From the NCBI GenBank assembly GCA_021927905.1, contig BLLK01000047.1, forward strand, positions 1,054,001 to 1,118,000: 64,000 bases of DNA, read 5' to 3'. Origin of the DNA: Chaetoceros tenuissimus. Lineage: Eukaryota > Bacillariophyta > Thalassiosirophyceae > Chaetocerotales > Chaetocerotaceae. Shown one piece after another: positions 21,421 to 32,788 of the stretch; within the stretch, counting starts at the first letter, position 1; every line of letters begins with the position of its first letter. Made by a program: the position numbers and the translations under genes. The notes below the pieces were generated by a model that made no database searches, was not told the origin of the DNA, and saw only the letters and a list, made by a program, of their open reading frames with translations.

Positions 21421-23661
21421 ATGAAGTTTCATTTGTTAACTTCCTATCCTTTGTTTCTTCTCGGTACTATCTTTGTATCTCACATGTGTCAGATGTCTGA
21501 TGCTCTCTATATTGATGGTATGGTTCGTCTTTTCCGCGGAGAAGGAAATTATAACGACCTCATCAATGGATATGATTTAAATGATCTTGTAGGATCCGGT
21601 CATAGTTTTGCCACACAAACACTGCCAACTGCCGGTGCCCAGGCTCGCCAGGTCGGGTTTTTCGATGGCAGAGGAAAAGCTATTGGAGCTGCTACTGGTT
21701 TGCCCACAGGTGCTGCACCTAGATCCATGATGGGTTGGTTTAAGTGGGATAGTCCATGGGCTGCTAATGGTCCATTTGGATATGGTAAAGGAGGAGGTTG
21801 TAACTTTGCGTACTCTGCGTATATGCATTCGCACCATATACCTTTGCCCATACTCGAGCTTGACCAGACTTGTCATGATGAGGGCATCAATCCAGTGCTT
21901 ACTAGTGTTCCTGCAAACACTTGGTATCATATTGCCTTTACTTACGACGGAACTTACCACAGGAAATATGTCAACGGGGTATTTCAGGGTGAAGGAATAC
22001 CAGATACACAACCTGATACTCAATTGGAAAGGTGAGTTTTATCAGCAGAAAACAATTCAATCTATTTATTAAATATCTCATAAAAACCTTCTATTTTCTA
22101 AGGGTGACAATGGGAGGAAATCCAACTGCACACGCCGGAAGCTATTTCAGGGGGTTTGTAGCGGACTTTGCTATTTTTGATAGAGCTATCACCGATGCCG
22201 AAGTAGCAAGCATATATAATACTCCAGAAGGTTTGACAAGTGGTAGTCTTGGAGAGAGTTGTACCTCGGATTCTAACTGTGGATCTGGATTTGTATGCGA
22301 CATTGCAACAACTACCTGTAAAGTTGACAATGGTGGTACATGCTCTGCTGCGAGTGATTGCTCCTCTGGATTTTGCGCAGGGTCCCCACTTACATGCACT
22401 GATGGTGCTATTGGATCGCCATGTGGATCTGGAAGTGATTGCTCTTCAACATTCTGTGACTCTGGAACTTCTACCTGTAAAGTTGCCAATGGTGGTTCAT
22501 GCTCTGCTGCGAGTGATTGCTCCTCTGGATTTTGCGCAGGGTCTCCACTTACATGCACTGATGGTGCTATTGGATCGCCATGTGGATCTGGAAGTGATTG
22601 CTCTTCAACATTCTGTGACTCTGGAACTTCTACATGTAAAGTTGCCAATGGTGGTTCAGCCATGCTCTGCTGCGAGTGATTGCTCCTCTGGATTTTGCGC
22701 AGGGTCTCCACTTACATGCACTGATGGTGCTATTGGATCGCCATGTGGATCTGGAAGTGATTGCTCTTCAACATTCTGTGACTCTGGAACTTCTACCTGT
22801 AAAGTTGCCAATGGTGGTTCATGCTCTGCTGCGAGTGATTGCTCTTCTGGATATTGTGCAGGGTCTCCACTTACATGCACTGATGGTGCTATTGGATCGA
22901 CTTGTGGATCTGGTAGTGACTGCTCTTCAACATTCTGTGACTCTGAAACTTCTACCTGTAAAGTTGCCAATGGTGGTTCATGCTCTGCTGCGAGTGATTG
23001 CTCTTCTGGGTATTGCTCTCCTACATCAAACACATGTGCTACTCGCCCCATCTTGGATCCTTGCCATGGTATCACTTGCTCTAACCATGGAAAGTGCAAG
23101 GGTAATGGACTATGCCATTGTGAAGATACTTTCATCCAAACCAATGACGGAAAAGATTGCGCATGTCCTAATGGAAGCTTCCTCAATGAATCAGTAAACC
23201 GCTGCTATGCACCTACTTCCTCCCCGACTCCATCCCCGACATCTTCACCAGTAACTGCATCACCTACTTCCTCACCAACCTCCGTAGTAACCAATGCACC
23301 TACTCCTGAAGTATCATTCGATACCCCATGCGAAGACGGCTCGGGAACATTCACTGTCAACAACAAGGAGGTCGGATGTGATTGGCTGTCAAAGAACAAG
23401 AAGAGAGAGCAGAAAAGAAAGGATGTGTACTGTGCATTGAATGAAGTCAAGCTGATGTGTCCTAGTACTTGCGATGTGTGTGCTTGTGTTGATAGCTTTT
23501 CGTACACATTTGAGCTCAAGAATGGTGTGAATGAAGTTGGGTGTGATTGGATTTCGAAGAACAGCAACAAGGCTGAGAAACGCAGATCAAAGTATTGTAC
23601 TGATGATTATGACGATGGTGCTGTGATGAATGCATGTAGAAAGAGCTGCAACTTGTGTTAA
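21421..23661 (+). pseudogene. LamG/cysteine-rich secreted protein, copy 2 (4-nt insertion)
   Basis: Exon 1 21421-22031 and exon 2 from 22103, with a 71-nt intron. Signal peptide and LamG domain as in copy 3 (NTWYHIAFTYDGT, GFVADFAIFDRAITDAEV). The cysteine-rich part is a run of 53-residue repeats of the type GSCSAASDCSSGFCAGSPLT. Repeat starts lie at 22341, 22500, 22663, 22822 and 22981, so the spacing is 159, 163, 159 and 159 bp. The 163-bp unit has four extra bases (GCCA) near 22659-22662, inside GGTTCA-TGCTCT. This shifts the frame and ends translation a few codons later. The downstream EGF-like module, Pro/Ser/Thr linker and two six-cysteine modules are intact in the other frame. Disruption is recent, because the remaining 1 kb is still open. 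An assembly slip in a repeat is the main alternative. Confidence 0.8.
22341..22980 (+). repeat. 159-bp coding minisatellite in LamG copy 2
   Basis: Four complete units of 159 bp (53 codons), one with four extra bases, each beginning TGCTCTGCTGCGAGTGATTG. The units are more alike here than in copies 1 and 3, where the same region holds more diverse cysteine repeats. This suggests recent local expansion and homogenisation. Confidence 0.85.
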
Positions 23662-24067
23662 TTGTGAGGTTGGAGAAGTGTGTAGAAGTATTGATGTCAA
23701 TTTGTTTGTTATTTGTAAGAGAGGGTGAGAATTTCCGAGAGTTTGTGTCAGAGTTTGAAGTTTCAACATAAGTGCCTACTTGCTATGTACTAGGTCCTTC
23801 TCAAAGTATAGAGTGATAATGGAAATAGTTATTTGTTAAATTCTTATTCGAAACGTATTCAGTTTAGCTCACATAGCATGAGAAGTTACATCCAAATAAC
23901 AGCGAATTTCTGCATCAGGATGATTTCATGAATATCTTGAGCTTTTATAGATGTACGAGAAGTTTATGGTGTCTTTACCTATTTCCTTCCATTTGATTTG
24001 AAAGCGAGGTATTAGAATCTTTCCAGTCTTATGTTTTTGTTGATTCTCTGGAGACCATTAAAATATT
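23662..24067. other. spacer with decayed 2OG-oxygenase 3' end (unit 2)
   Basis: Bases about 23865-23980 are the unit-2 version of the 2OG-oxygenase 3' fragment, nearly identical to unit 1. Nothing else is recognised. Confidence 0.6.
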
Positions 24068-24865
24068 CTATACCATATCTCTTCTCACTTCTCCGCACTT
24101 GACAATTATTTCCGATAGCATGTCAAGAGCGAATCGTGCACCAGGGCATCTTCTTCCAGCATGTCTCATACCTACAGAATGAAAGATTGTACTGTAGTCA
24201 AAGAGATTCATTCTCTTGTGATCAAACTTGAATACATTATCTCCATATAAATTCTTGTTCACACAGCTCATATTGATTGGAATACTAATCACTGTACCTT
24301 TAGGAAAAGTGCGTTCTTCCCCCATGATGTTCACTGTAAAATCTTCCTCTGCGACTCTATGAGAATGGCCAACTGGTTGATTGAGTCGTCCACATTCAAG
24401 TAGATAGGCATGAACTTCTTTTTCGTCATTAAGATCAAGCTGATCCCATACGTCAGTTTGATTGATTGAGCTAGTATCAATACCTTCCTTATATTCAGGA
24501 ATTGGTTTCTGTCCCATGGCTACTTCTATCAAATGTTTAGGTCTTTGTGTCGCTGCAATTCCCATGAGTGGAATCAACAGCTCTGCAAACTCGTGCTTGG
24601 AAATTCCAACATTTTCCGAGTCAAAATTCGCAAGCATAGATGACTCTTCATAGATCTTGACAACTTTTCTAATACGGCTCTTCCCTTGTGGATGTTGAAT
24701 AGTATGAATTTGGAAGTTTTGGAGAATCTTTTCGAGAATGGATGCACTTCGAAATGCCTTTTCATATAGCAGTTCATCACAACAATGTCTCACTTTTCTC
24801 TGTATTTCAGGATCAACCATTTTGGACCCATTCAATCTGATAGTTCTTATACATTGAATCTGCAT
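24068..24865 (-). pseudogene. cytochrome P450 remnant, copy 2 (internal deletion)
   Basis: An open frame of 265 residues that differs from copy 1 at only a few positions (for example GPK to RPK, VVKC to IVKC). It has the same HPQG-KSRIRK deletion junction and the same unrelated N-terminus. It keeps the E-x-x-R and the cysteine of GRRCPGARFAL but lacks the middle 206 residues of the full-length gene. The shared junction shows that the deletion happened once, before units 1 and 2 separated. Confidence 0.8.
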
Positions 24866-25288
24866 CTTATTTATGCTTCTTGATTCTTGATTGTTTGAGC
24901 ACTCTGTCCGATGAAAGTCGAGAGTCGAGACGTCTCAGAAGCTGCCATCTGCCATCATACCAAGTCATTGATGTCGTTTCAATATTTTCAGTATTCAGCA
25001 ATACTCATGCTTAGCAAGGCCTTCAAAAATCAGCAAATACAGGAAACAAGAAATCATCCATCGACAAATACACCAACTAGCAAGCAAAGCAATTATAGAT
25101 ATTCTCACCAAGTTAGAACAGAAGGTGGTGTTGTTAGTATTTTTTGTAGTACAGAACATACAAACATGAAAGTTCATCCAGGTTTGGCTGTGGCGATGAT
25201 GATGACGGATGACCGCCACATGAATTTTGCTGGCAAGTAGAAAAGGGGCTTAAGTAATGTCCACACCTATCCAACAGGGATTGTACAA
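24866..25288. other. divergent spacer, unit 2 to unit 3
   Basis: Near copy of 20580-20996, with an extra ACCGCCAC-type insertion near 25211. A 109-codon frame here is not conserved in the sister spacer and is not called. Confidence 0.4.
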
Positions 25289-25711
25289 GTTCATCCTTTT
25301 TCCGTCTCCTCTTGGGCCCTATCCAGGAACGCGCTCCTCTTCACTTACTTAGTCTGCATCGACAAATAAATCGTTTCTAGCTAAGAACCCCAACACTTTT
25401 CTTTTTACAAGAGAGAGTTTCATTTGATCCTGCGCAGCTCTAGATATACCAGACCCAACGCTTTCCTTTTACAATGGCCTCTTCAAATTTTCAAATGTTG
25501 AGGTTGTACAGTCGCAGAACAATTTAGAAATTTCGCCTTTCATAGATCAATCTGCGAATTCGTTACAAAAAATAGCTGCACTGTATTCCAATATTTCAGT
25601 CCAACCGACAAAGCTTGAAATAAAACAACCATGAACAGCTTATCATACAGTATTCTATACTCATAAAATCATCTTGTGCAAAAAACAATACAACAGTCAA
25701 GAAGTCTAAAC

Positions 25712-27776
25712 ATGAAGTTCCATTTGTTAACTTCCTATCCTTTGTTTCTACTTGGTACTATCTTTGCATCTCACTTGAGTCAGATGTCTGATGCTCTCTA
25801 TATTGATGGTATGCTTCGTCTTTTTCGTGGAGAAGGAAACTACAACGACCTCATCAATGGATATGATTTAAATGATCTTGTAGGATCCGGTCTTAGTTTT
25901 GCCACACAAACACTGCCAACTGCTGGTGCCCAGGCACGCCAGGTTATGTATTTCGGTAGTAGTGGGAAAGCTATTGGAGCTGCCACTGGTTTGCCTTCAG
26001 GTGCTGCACCAAGAACTATTATTGGTTGGTTCAAGACAGATGTTTCTTCGAACAGCAATGGCCCGTTTGGATACGGTGCACCAACCAATAACAATGCGTA
26101 CTATACACATCTACCTGGTACCCAGCTCCAACTTGATGTGTGGTTTCACGATGAGGGTATCAATCCGATCATTAACCCTATTGTGATGAATACTTGGTAT
26201 CATCTTGCTATTTCTTATGATGGAACTAACAACAGAGCGTATGTAAATGGAGCATTAGTAGCCACTGGAATGCCTGATGCACCTCCCAATACTCAATTGG
26301 CAAGGTAAGCTTCATCGACAAAAAGATTCGCATATTCGATTCCGAATCGTTTTCTAACATTTTCAATTTTTCTGTTGAAGGGTGGTAATTGGGGGGAATG
26401 TTGCGCCTACCGGCGGAACTTTCAGAGGATACATTGCAGACTTTGCCATCTTCAATCGAGCTATCACCGATGCTGAAGTAGCTAGCATCTACAATGCACC
26501 AGAAGGATTGACAGCAACTGGCAGCCTTGGAGATAGTTGTACCTCGGATTCTAACTGTGGATCCGGATTGTCATGTGACTCTGGAATTTCTACCTGTAAA
26601 GTTTCGACTGGAAATTCATGTTCTGCCGGGAGTGATTGCGCTTCTGGATTTTGCGCAGGGTCTCCACTTATATGCACGGATGGTGCGATTGGATCGACAT
26701 GCGGATCTGGAACTGATTGCTCTTCTGGATTCTGCGGTATAAACCAGTGTACTGATGGTGCGATTGGGTCGACTTGTGGATCTGGTAGTGACTGCTCTTC
26801 GACATTCTGTGGTTCAAATCAGTGTACTGATGGTGCTATTGGATCAGAATGCGACTCTGTAAATGATTGTGCTGCTTCTTTGATCTGTCTAAGTAGTAAT
26901 AAGGTTTGTACTGATGGTGCTGATACATCTCCCTGCGACTCTGGAAGTGATTGTACCTCTGGATTCTGCTCTGGCGTAGATAATACATGTACCAATGGAG
27001 ACATTGGAGATTCTTGTACATCTGGAAGTGATTGTGTCTCTGGGTTCTGCTCCAGTGTAGATAATACATGTATTAGTGGAGACAATGACACTCCATGTGG
27101 TTCTGCAAGTGACTGCGACTCAGGATATTGCTCTCCTACATCAAGCACATGTGCTAATCGCCCTATCTTGGATCCTTGCCATGGTATCACTTGCTCAAAC
27201 CATGGAAAGTGCAAGGGTAATGGACTATGCCATTGTGAGGATACTTTCATCCAAACCAATGACGGTAAAGATTGCACATGTCCTAATGGAAGCTTCCTCA
27301 ATGAATCAGTGAACCGCTGCTATGCACCTACTTCCTCCCCGACTCCATCCCCGACATCTTCACCAGTAACTGCATCACCTACTTCCTCACCAACCTCCGT
27401 AGTAACCAATGCACCTACTCCTGAAGTATCATTCGATACCCCATGCGAAGACGGCTCGGGAACATTCACTGTCAACAACAAGGAGGTCGGATGTGATTGG
27501 CTGTCAAAGAACAAGAAGAGAGAGCAGAAAAGAAAGGATGTGTACTGTGCATTGAATGAAGTCAAGCTCATGTGTCCTAGTACTTGCGATGTGTGTGCTT
27601 GTGTTGATAGCTTTTCGTACACATTTGAGCTCAAGAATGGTGTGAATGAAGTTGGGTGTGATTGGATTTCGAAGAACAGCAACAAGGCTGAGAAACGCAG
27701 ATCAAAGTATTGTACTGATGATTATGACGATGGTGCTGTGATGAATGCATGTAGAAAGAGCTGCAACTTGTGTTAA
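25712..27776 (+). CDS. LamG/cysteine-rich/EGF-like secreted protein, copy 3 (intact), 662 aa
   Basis: Exons 25712-26304 and 26381-27776 (76-nt intron) join in frame to 663 codons. Order: signal peptide (about 1-25); LamG-type jelly roll (about 30-235; NTWYHLAISYDGT, YIADFAIFNRAITDAEV); about five cysteine-rich repeats (about 245-455) built on C-x6-C...SGFC; an EGF-like module DPCHGITCSNHGKCKGNGLC; a Pro/Ser/Thr linker of SPTSSP type, likely O-glycosylated; and two six-cysteine ShK-like modules (CDWLSKNKKREQKRK and CDWISKNSNKAEKRR). Such modules are common in diatom secreted proteins and also occur in the sulfatase next door. It probably acts at the cell surface, in wall assembly, adhesion or sulfated-glycan binding; which of these is not shown by the sequence. 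The upstream in-frame TTG at 25676 was not used because the signal peptide starts at the ATG. Confidence 0.85.
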
Positions 27777-28178
27777 TTGTGAGGTTGGAGAAGTGTGTAG
27801 AAGTATTGATGTCAATTTGTTTGTTATTTGTAAGAGAGGGTGAGAATTTCCTGTAATTTGTGTCAGAGTGTAAAGTTGCAAAAGAGGTACACGAAATATT
27901 CGAGGTCCTTTTTGAAGTAGATTGGATAATGGAAATAAGTTATTTGTTAAATTTTGATTCGAAAAGAATTTAGCCTACCTCAATTGGTACTTGAAGTTAC
28001 ATCGAAATAACAGCGTATTCCTGCACCAGGATGTTTTCACGAAGTTATTCAGTTTTTATAGATGTACGAGGAGTTTATGGTGTCTATACCTATTTCCTTT
28101 CACTTGGATTGAAAACGATGTATTAGAATCGTTCCATGTTTGTGTTTTTGCTCAATCTCTTGGGACCAATGAAACATT
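27777..28178. other. spacer with decayed 2OG-oxygenase 3' end (unit 3)
   Basis: Bases about 27970-28100 give the best match to the 2OG-oxygenase 3' end at 16680-16795 (shared CTACC.CA.TTGGT, GAAGTTACA, TTTTCACGAAG and CAGTTTTTAT blocks). It is best preserved in this unit, which agrees with unit 3 being the oldest form. Confidence 0.65.
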
Positions 28179-29640
28179 TCATTCCATATTTCTTCTCACT
28201 TCTCCGCACTTTACAACGATTTCCGATAGCATGTCTAGAGCGAATCGTGCACCAGGGCATCTCCTTCCAGCATGTCTCATACCTACAGAATGAAAAATTG
28301 TACTGTAGTCGAAGAGATTCATTCTCTTGTGATCAAACTTGAATACATCATCTCCATACAGATTCTTGTTCACACAGCTCATATTGATTGGAATACTAAT
28401 CACTGTACCTTCAGGAAAGGTGCGTTCTTCTCCCATGATGTTCACTGTAAACTCTTCCTCTGCGACTCTATGAGAATGACCAACTGGTTGATTGAGCCGT
28501 CCACATTCAAGTAGATAGGCATGAACTTCTTTTTCGTCACTAAGATCAAGCTGATCCCATACGTCAGTTTGATTGATTGAGCTAGTATCAATACCTTCCT
28601 TATATTCAGGAATTGGTTTCTGTCCCATGGCCACCTCTATCAAATGTTTAGGTCCTTGCGTCGCTGCAATTCCCATGAGTGGAATCAACAGCTCTGCAAA
28701 CTCTTGCTTGGAAATACCAACATTTTCCGAGTCAAAATTCGCAAGCATAGATGACTCTTCATAGATCTTGACAACTTTTCTAATCCGGCTCTTGATTGAA
28801 AACTTCATTTTCAAGTTAAATAAGAATCCAAAAAAATCGTAGTAGTACAATGGAAATGGAATATCGTAATAGAGCGAATACAAGGCTTCAAATGCTTCCT
28901 TATCATCTGGATCAATGTTAAACATGCAGTAGTGAAGATATTTGATTAGGAAGGGTTTCAGTCCTCCTTCTTTACTGGTGAAGAAGTCCTCATCCCTTCC
29001 ATGAGGCATGTTTTTATAATCTCTGACCAAATGATCCATAATGTTCTTTGCAACCGGATCATTTTGGCGTTTTTCAATACCGACCATATGATACTTGAAG
29101 AAAGCAGATGAATATTTCTCATACAATCCATTTCCACCAGCTCCTGATTGCGATAGTGCTAGCAGCTGTTAATTGAAGGGAAAAGTGAGAATGATGTATA
29201 GAAGAGCATCTCATTTTAGCAGACATAATACGAGTACTTACAAAAGATGACTCTCCATTTGCATTAGGTAAACGTCCTTGGTTTAAAGGAGTAGTTCCAA
29301 GCTGCGTAGTTCGGGCTTGAGGACTTGTCAAAGCCCGCTCAACTTCATTCCATTCACCCAGAACTACCTGACCTGCAGCTACAAAGTTTTCACCAAATGC
29401 AGCTCGTTTCCAGCTCAAGTAATGAGGAAGGTTTGCAGCTTGCCCCTCAAACAGATTGACTGGTACTTGGAGAGTCTTTGCCAATAGCCCTTGTGGATGT
29501 TGAATAGTATGGATTTGGAATCTTTGGAGAACCTTTTCGAGGATGGAAGCACTTCTAGTTGCCGTTTCATATGCATTTGACTTCCCAAGTAAAGGAGTAG
29601 ATTCTTGAGGATTTTTCTTGGATTGGACGGTGTCTGCCAT
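28179..29640 (-). CDS. cytochrome P450, full-length, 461 aa
   Basis: Two exons, 29640-29242 and 29165-28179, with a 76-nt GT-AG intron; the joined frame is 462 codons. P450 signatures: K-helix ECGR (E353-x-x-R356), the strand set EFTVNIMGEERTFPEGTVIS, and the haem-binding end FHSVGMRHAGRRCPGA with the cysteine ligand at 436. The region where helix I should lie (LLIPLMGIAATQGP) lacks the usual A-G-x-x-T, and there is no N-terminal membrane anchor. This makes it an unusual, possibly soluble or peroxide-using P450 (a CYP74-like or bacterial-type relative is possible). It converges on LamG copy 3. It is the only intact P450 of the array. Confidence 0.75.
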
Positions 29641-30075
29641 AATGTTGAATGTAAAATGTATCTATAGTACGTAGATAGAGAGTTGATTACTCTTGAGAAA
29701 AGATATTATGCGACAAGCGACAAGTGAGGTAAGATACAAGTGATGCTTGTGCTTCAAAGATCTGCTTAGTCGGAAGTGTTCGTAAAACATATGTTTCTCA
29801 TCATTCCAAGAATTATTCGTGATTCCATGTAGGACATTTATCATTCAACCACGACTTGATCGTACTAAATTCATCCAATTACGACTAAAGTTACACTAGA
29901 TTTCCAAATTTTCCGATTGTTCATTCTTGGAAAGCCTGACACTTGAGAACTCCAGCAAAAGATTTTTCTTTTTGAGCACTCTCCAATTCAATACAATGTA
30001 CCATATCACAGTTCAGCTTTATAAAAGGTTCCTAAATACAAAATAAAAATGTATTGAATAGTCTTGAAGCAAAAC
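29641..30075. other. divergent spacer P450 / sulfatase
   Basis: Upstream regions of both genes. TATAAAAG at 30020-30027 lies 49 bp before the sulfatase ATG and is a plausible TATA box. No other gene is seen. Confidence 0.45.
30020..30027 (+). promoter_or_regulatory. putative TATA box of sulfatase 1
   Basis: TATAAAAG, 49 bp upstream of ATG 30076. It fits a core promoter with a short 5' UTR. Confidence 0.4.
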
Positions 30076-32517
30076 ATGAGACTGCTAGCTTTCATCAGTC
30101 TTTGCCTAACCAGTCATCTCTGTAGATGTTTTCCAAATATAGTTGTGATCATGTCAGATGAACATAATCTTAGAACTTTGAGCTGTTATCGCAATAATCT
30201 GCTTACAAAGTACCCTCAAGAGAGCGTCGGTATATGGGGTGACGTCTATGTTGAAACGCCACATATCGATTCCATAGCTGAACAAGGAGTTTTATTTTCA
30301 AACTTTTATACTTCTGTCCCACTGTGTACAGTAAGTAATGTTGGTGCAATATCATATGTATATATGCAAATCGTCTATCTTATGAATCATCTAACTGTTA
30401 CAAATAAAAGCCAGCAAGAAGTTCATTTCTTACTGGTAAATATCCATACAATAATGGCGGCAGTACCAATGACCATCTCCTCGGGTCCGAGGAAAAGACT
30501 TGGGCAAATGTTTTGCAAGATAATGGATACTACACCTCCTACCGGTAAGTGGCATTTGGACGGAAGCAAAAGGCCAGGATGGGATGTACCAGAGGGTAGA
30601 GAATTTGGGTTCAATCATACAAAGTACAGATATAATAAGGGGGACTGGAAATGTTATGAGGAATTCAGTGACGGAACATTTACTATGGAACTCTCCATTG
30701 AAAAATGTATAGATATGTACGGAGAAGATTTGAAGAAGCATTACACTACCGACTTTTTCTTTGATAGAGGGATAGATTTTATTGAAACTGCCACAGAAGA
30801 AGGAAATGGACCATTTGCATTATTCTTATCTGTAACCGATCCTCACAGTCCAAACACTGTGCGTCCGCCTTATGATACGTTGTATTCTGATGTAGATATT
30901 AAAGTACCTCGGACGACCATTCAAAAGATTCTACGAGATCCAGCTGCACCTTCATTTCATTTCCAAAGTAAGAACTCAAAGTATGACATGAACCTGACGC
31001 AGGGTGAAATAAAGGGATATCTCAACAAAATAGATAAAAAGTACAATCTTGAAAAGCATGTACAGCAGTACTTCGGAATGGTCAAATTACTTGACGACAA
31101 GGTAGTAAGTATTTATGAGATGTCAGTGGTACATTGATTACAGTAAGATTAACATTTTCTGACCATGTTGAAAGGGAGAACTTCTCGAAAAGCTGAAAGA
31201 CCTACAAATCGACAATGAAACAATGGTGATATTTACAAGTGATCATGGTGAGTCTTTCAATAAAGTGTCCATCCTGCACCACGTCTACACTGTTCTAACT
31301 AGATCATTTCTTCTAGGTGACCTACTTGGCGAACATGGTAGAATCAATAAAAACATGCCATACAAAACTTCTGCTGGGGTTCCGCTCATCATCAAATATC
31401 CAAACGAAGTCCAAGGGAATAGGACAATAGAGAAAGTATTTTCACAAATTGATTTTGCACCGACTTTGTTAGGTTTGTTGAATCTAGAACATGATATTGT
31501 GTTTGATGGTATTGATGAAAGCAAAGAAATATTGCAAAATAACAGTACTGCTGCAATGCACAATTATACAATGAAAACTATTGTTTCATATTCTACGTTT
31601 TGGAAAGAGCATGCTTGGATTGCAGCAATCACAAGTGGTTATAAGTATATCATTCATAGTCAAGGAGCGCCAGTGCTATTTGATCTTGATCAAGATCCAG
31701 ATGAGCTTTATAATGTGGTTGCTGATCCTAGCTATAGCAAAATTGCACCTATTCTGAGAGATGCTGCATTGAAGTTACTCTCTCACATAAAGTCGGATGA
31801 AGCCATTTATTTAGATCCACCATCATGCAACGATAGTCGGGACTTATTGAAAATCAACGATGGTGATGGGTGGGAAGTCGAGTTATTCTGTGACATTTTG
31901 AACAAAGGAGGTTGGTTGTGCAAAAACAGTTTAGTCAAACAGCATTGTCCCATAGTTTGTGGAGAAGAGTGCGGAGACTCTACCGGAGAACTAAGATACA
32001 AAGGTCTTATTACGAATTGCGCCAATATGACTCGTTCCTCTTGCCATAGTAATGATGTGAGGTAAGAAGAATACATTTGCAACTCTACTGTTATGCACTC
32101 TTGTGTTCTATATGTGATCTTAATAATTGTCGTAATTTTTCAAAAAGTATGTTTTGCCCAGAGACTTGTGATGCAAAATGCTTTGATGACGAATATTTCA
32201 AGTTTCGCGATTGGAAGAAGAAAATGAAAATGTGTCCTTACATCATGAAGGACAAATTGAAGGCTGCTAAAAGGAGGATGAATGTGTGTAAAGATCAAAC
32301 AATAGCTAATCAATGCAAATGGTCATGTGGTCTATGTAAGGATAGCATAAAAGATGATGAAGTATTCAAGTTCTATACGCCAAAGAAACTACGACCATGT
32401 CACTTCATATCCAAAGATGACAGATTTACTAGACGCAGACAGGAAAGGTTTTGCAGTACAACCTATGAAGGTGTGGTGGTAAAAGACGCATGTGCCTTAT
32501 CATGCGGGAATTTCTAG
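30076..32517 (+). CDS. secreted sulfatase with cysteine-rich C-terminus (one apparent frameshift)
   Basis: Five exons: 30076-30330, 30411-31104, 31175-31247, 31317-32061 and 32148-32517. Signal peptide MRLLAFISLCLTSHLCRC. The alkaline-phosphatase-like sulfatase core starts with PNIVVIMSDEHN (metal-binding Asp). The formylglycine motif C-T-P-A-R lies across the first intron. GKWHLDG and SDHGDLLGEHG (metal-binding Asp-His) follow. The last 200 residues hold several cysteine-rich modules (CPETCDAKC, CKWSCGLC, ACALSCG) like those of the LamG proteins. The exon lengths sum to 3n+1. The frame that encodes PARSSFLTG and DNGYYTS meets the frame of GKWHLDG near 30535-30545, so there is one extra base, or two missing. 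This may be a damaged gene or an assembly error. Expected role: removal of sulfate from extracellular sulfated polysaccharides. Confidence 0.75.
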
Positions 32518-32788
32518 TATTTGAACAGAATTTTTCCGTCATGCAAATATAAATATATTAAGAAGGATAGTAGAGTTGTAGTCCGTTTACATTTAGTATA
32601 TCTGTTTTGGAGATAGACTTCGGACTTTTTCAAAATTACTGGAAAAATACGAAGATTCCAAATCTCGCCTGTGACGTGTAAATGGCCTCAATTGACTCAC
32701 ACAACTCATCCTCTATGAAAGCCGACACAGCCACAAAATCTTTCACATCTATTCTCTCATTATTTCTCGTTTATGTGAAGTATTCATC

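Larger units (their letters stand above)
20997..25288 (+). repeat. tandem unit 2 (LamG gene plus P450 remnant)
   Basis: Second copy of the unit, 4292 bp. The order is the same as in unit 1, and the P450 remnant has the same internal deletion, so units 1 and 2 share a common shortened ancestor. The LamG gene here differs most in its cysteine-rich repeat region. Confidence 0.9.
25289..29640 (+). repeat. tandem unit 3 (intact LamG gene and full-length P450)
   Basis: Third unit. It has the same leader and LamG gene, and a P450 gene that is full-length and intron-containing. Its spacer and P450 are more diverged from units 1 and 2 than those are from each other, so unit 3 keeps the older arrangement. 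Confidence 0.85.

Noticed and set aside
24911-25240. 109-codon frame between units 2 and 3
   Set aside because: Not conserved in the sister spacer at 20625-20950, where the frame is broken.
18162-27301. Long minus-strand frames (up to 189 codons) opposite the LamG cysteine repeats
   Set aside because: Repetitive QSLPEP/GDPAQNPEEQSL-type sequence is the antisense of the minisatellite; it recurs only because the repeat does.
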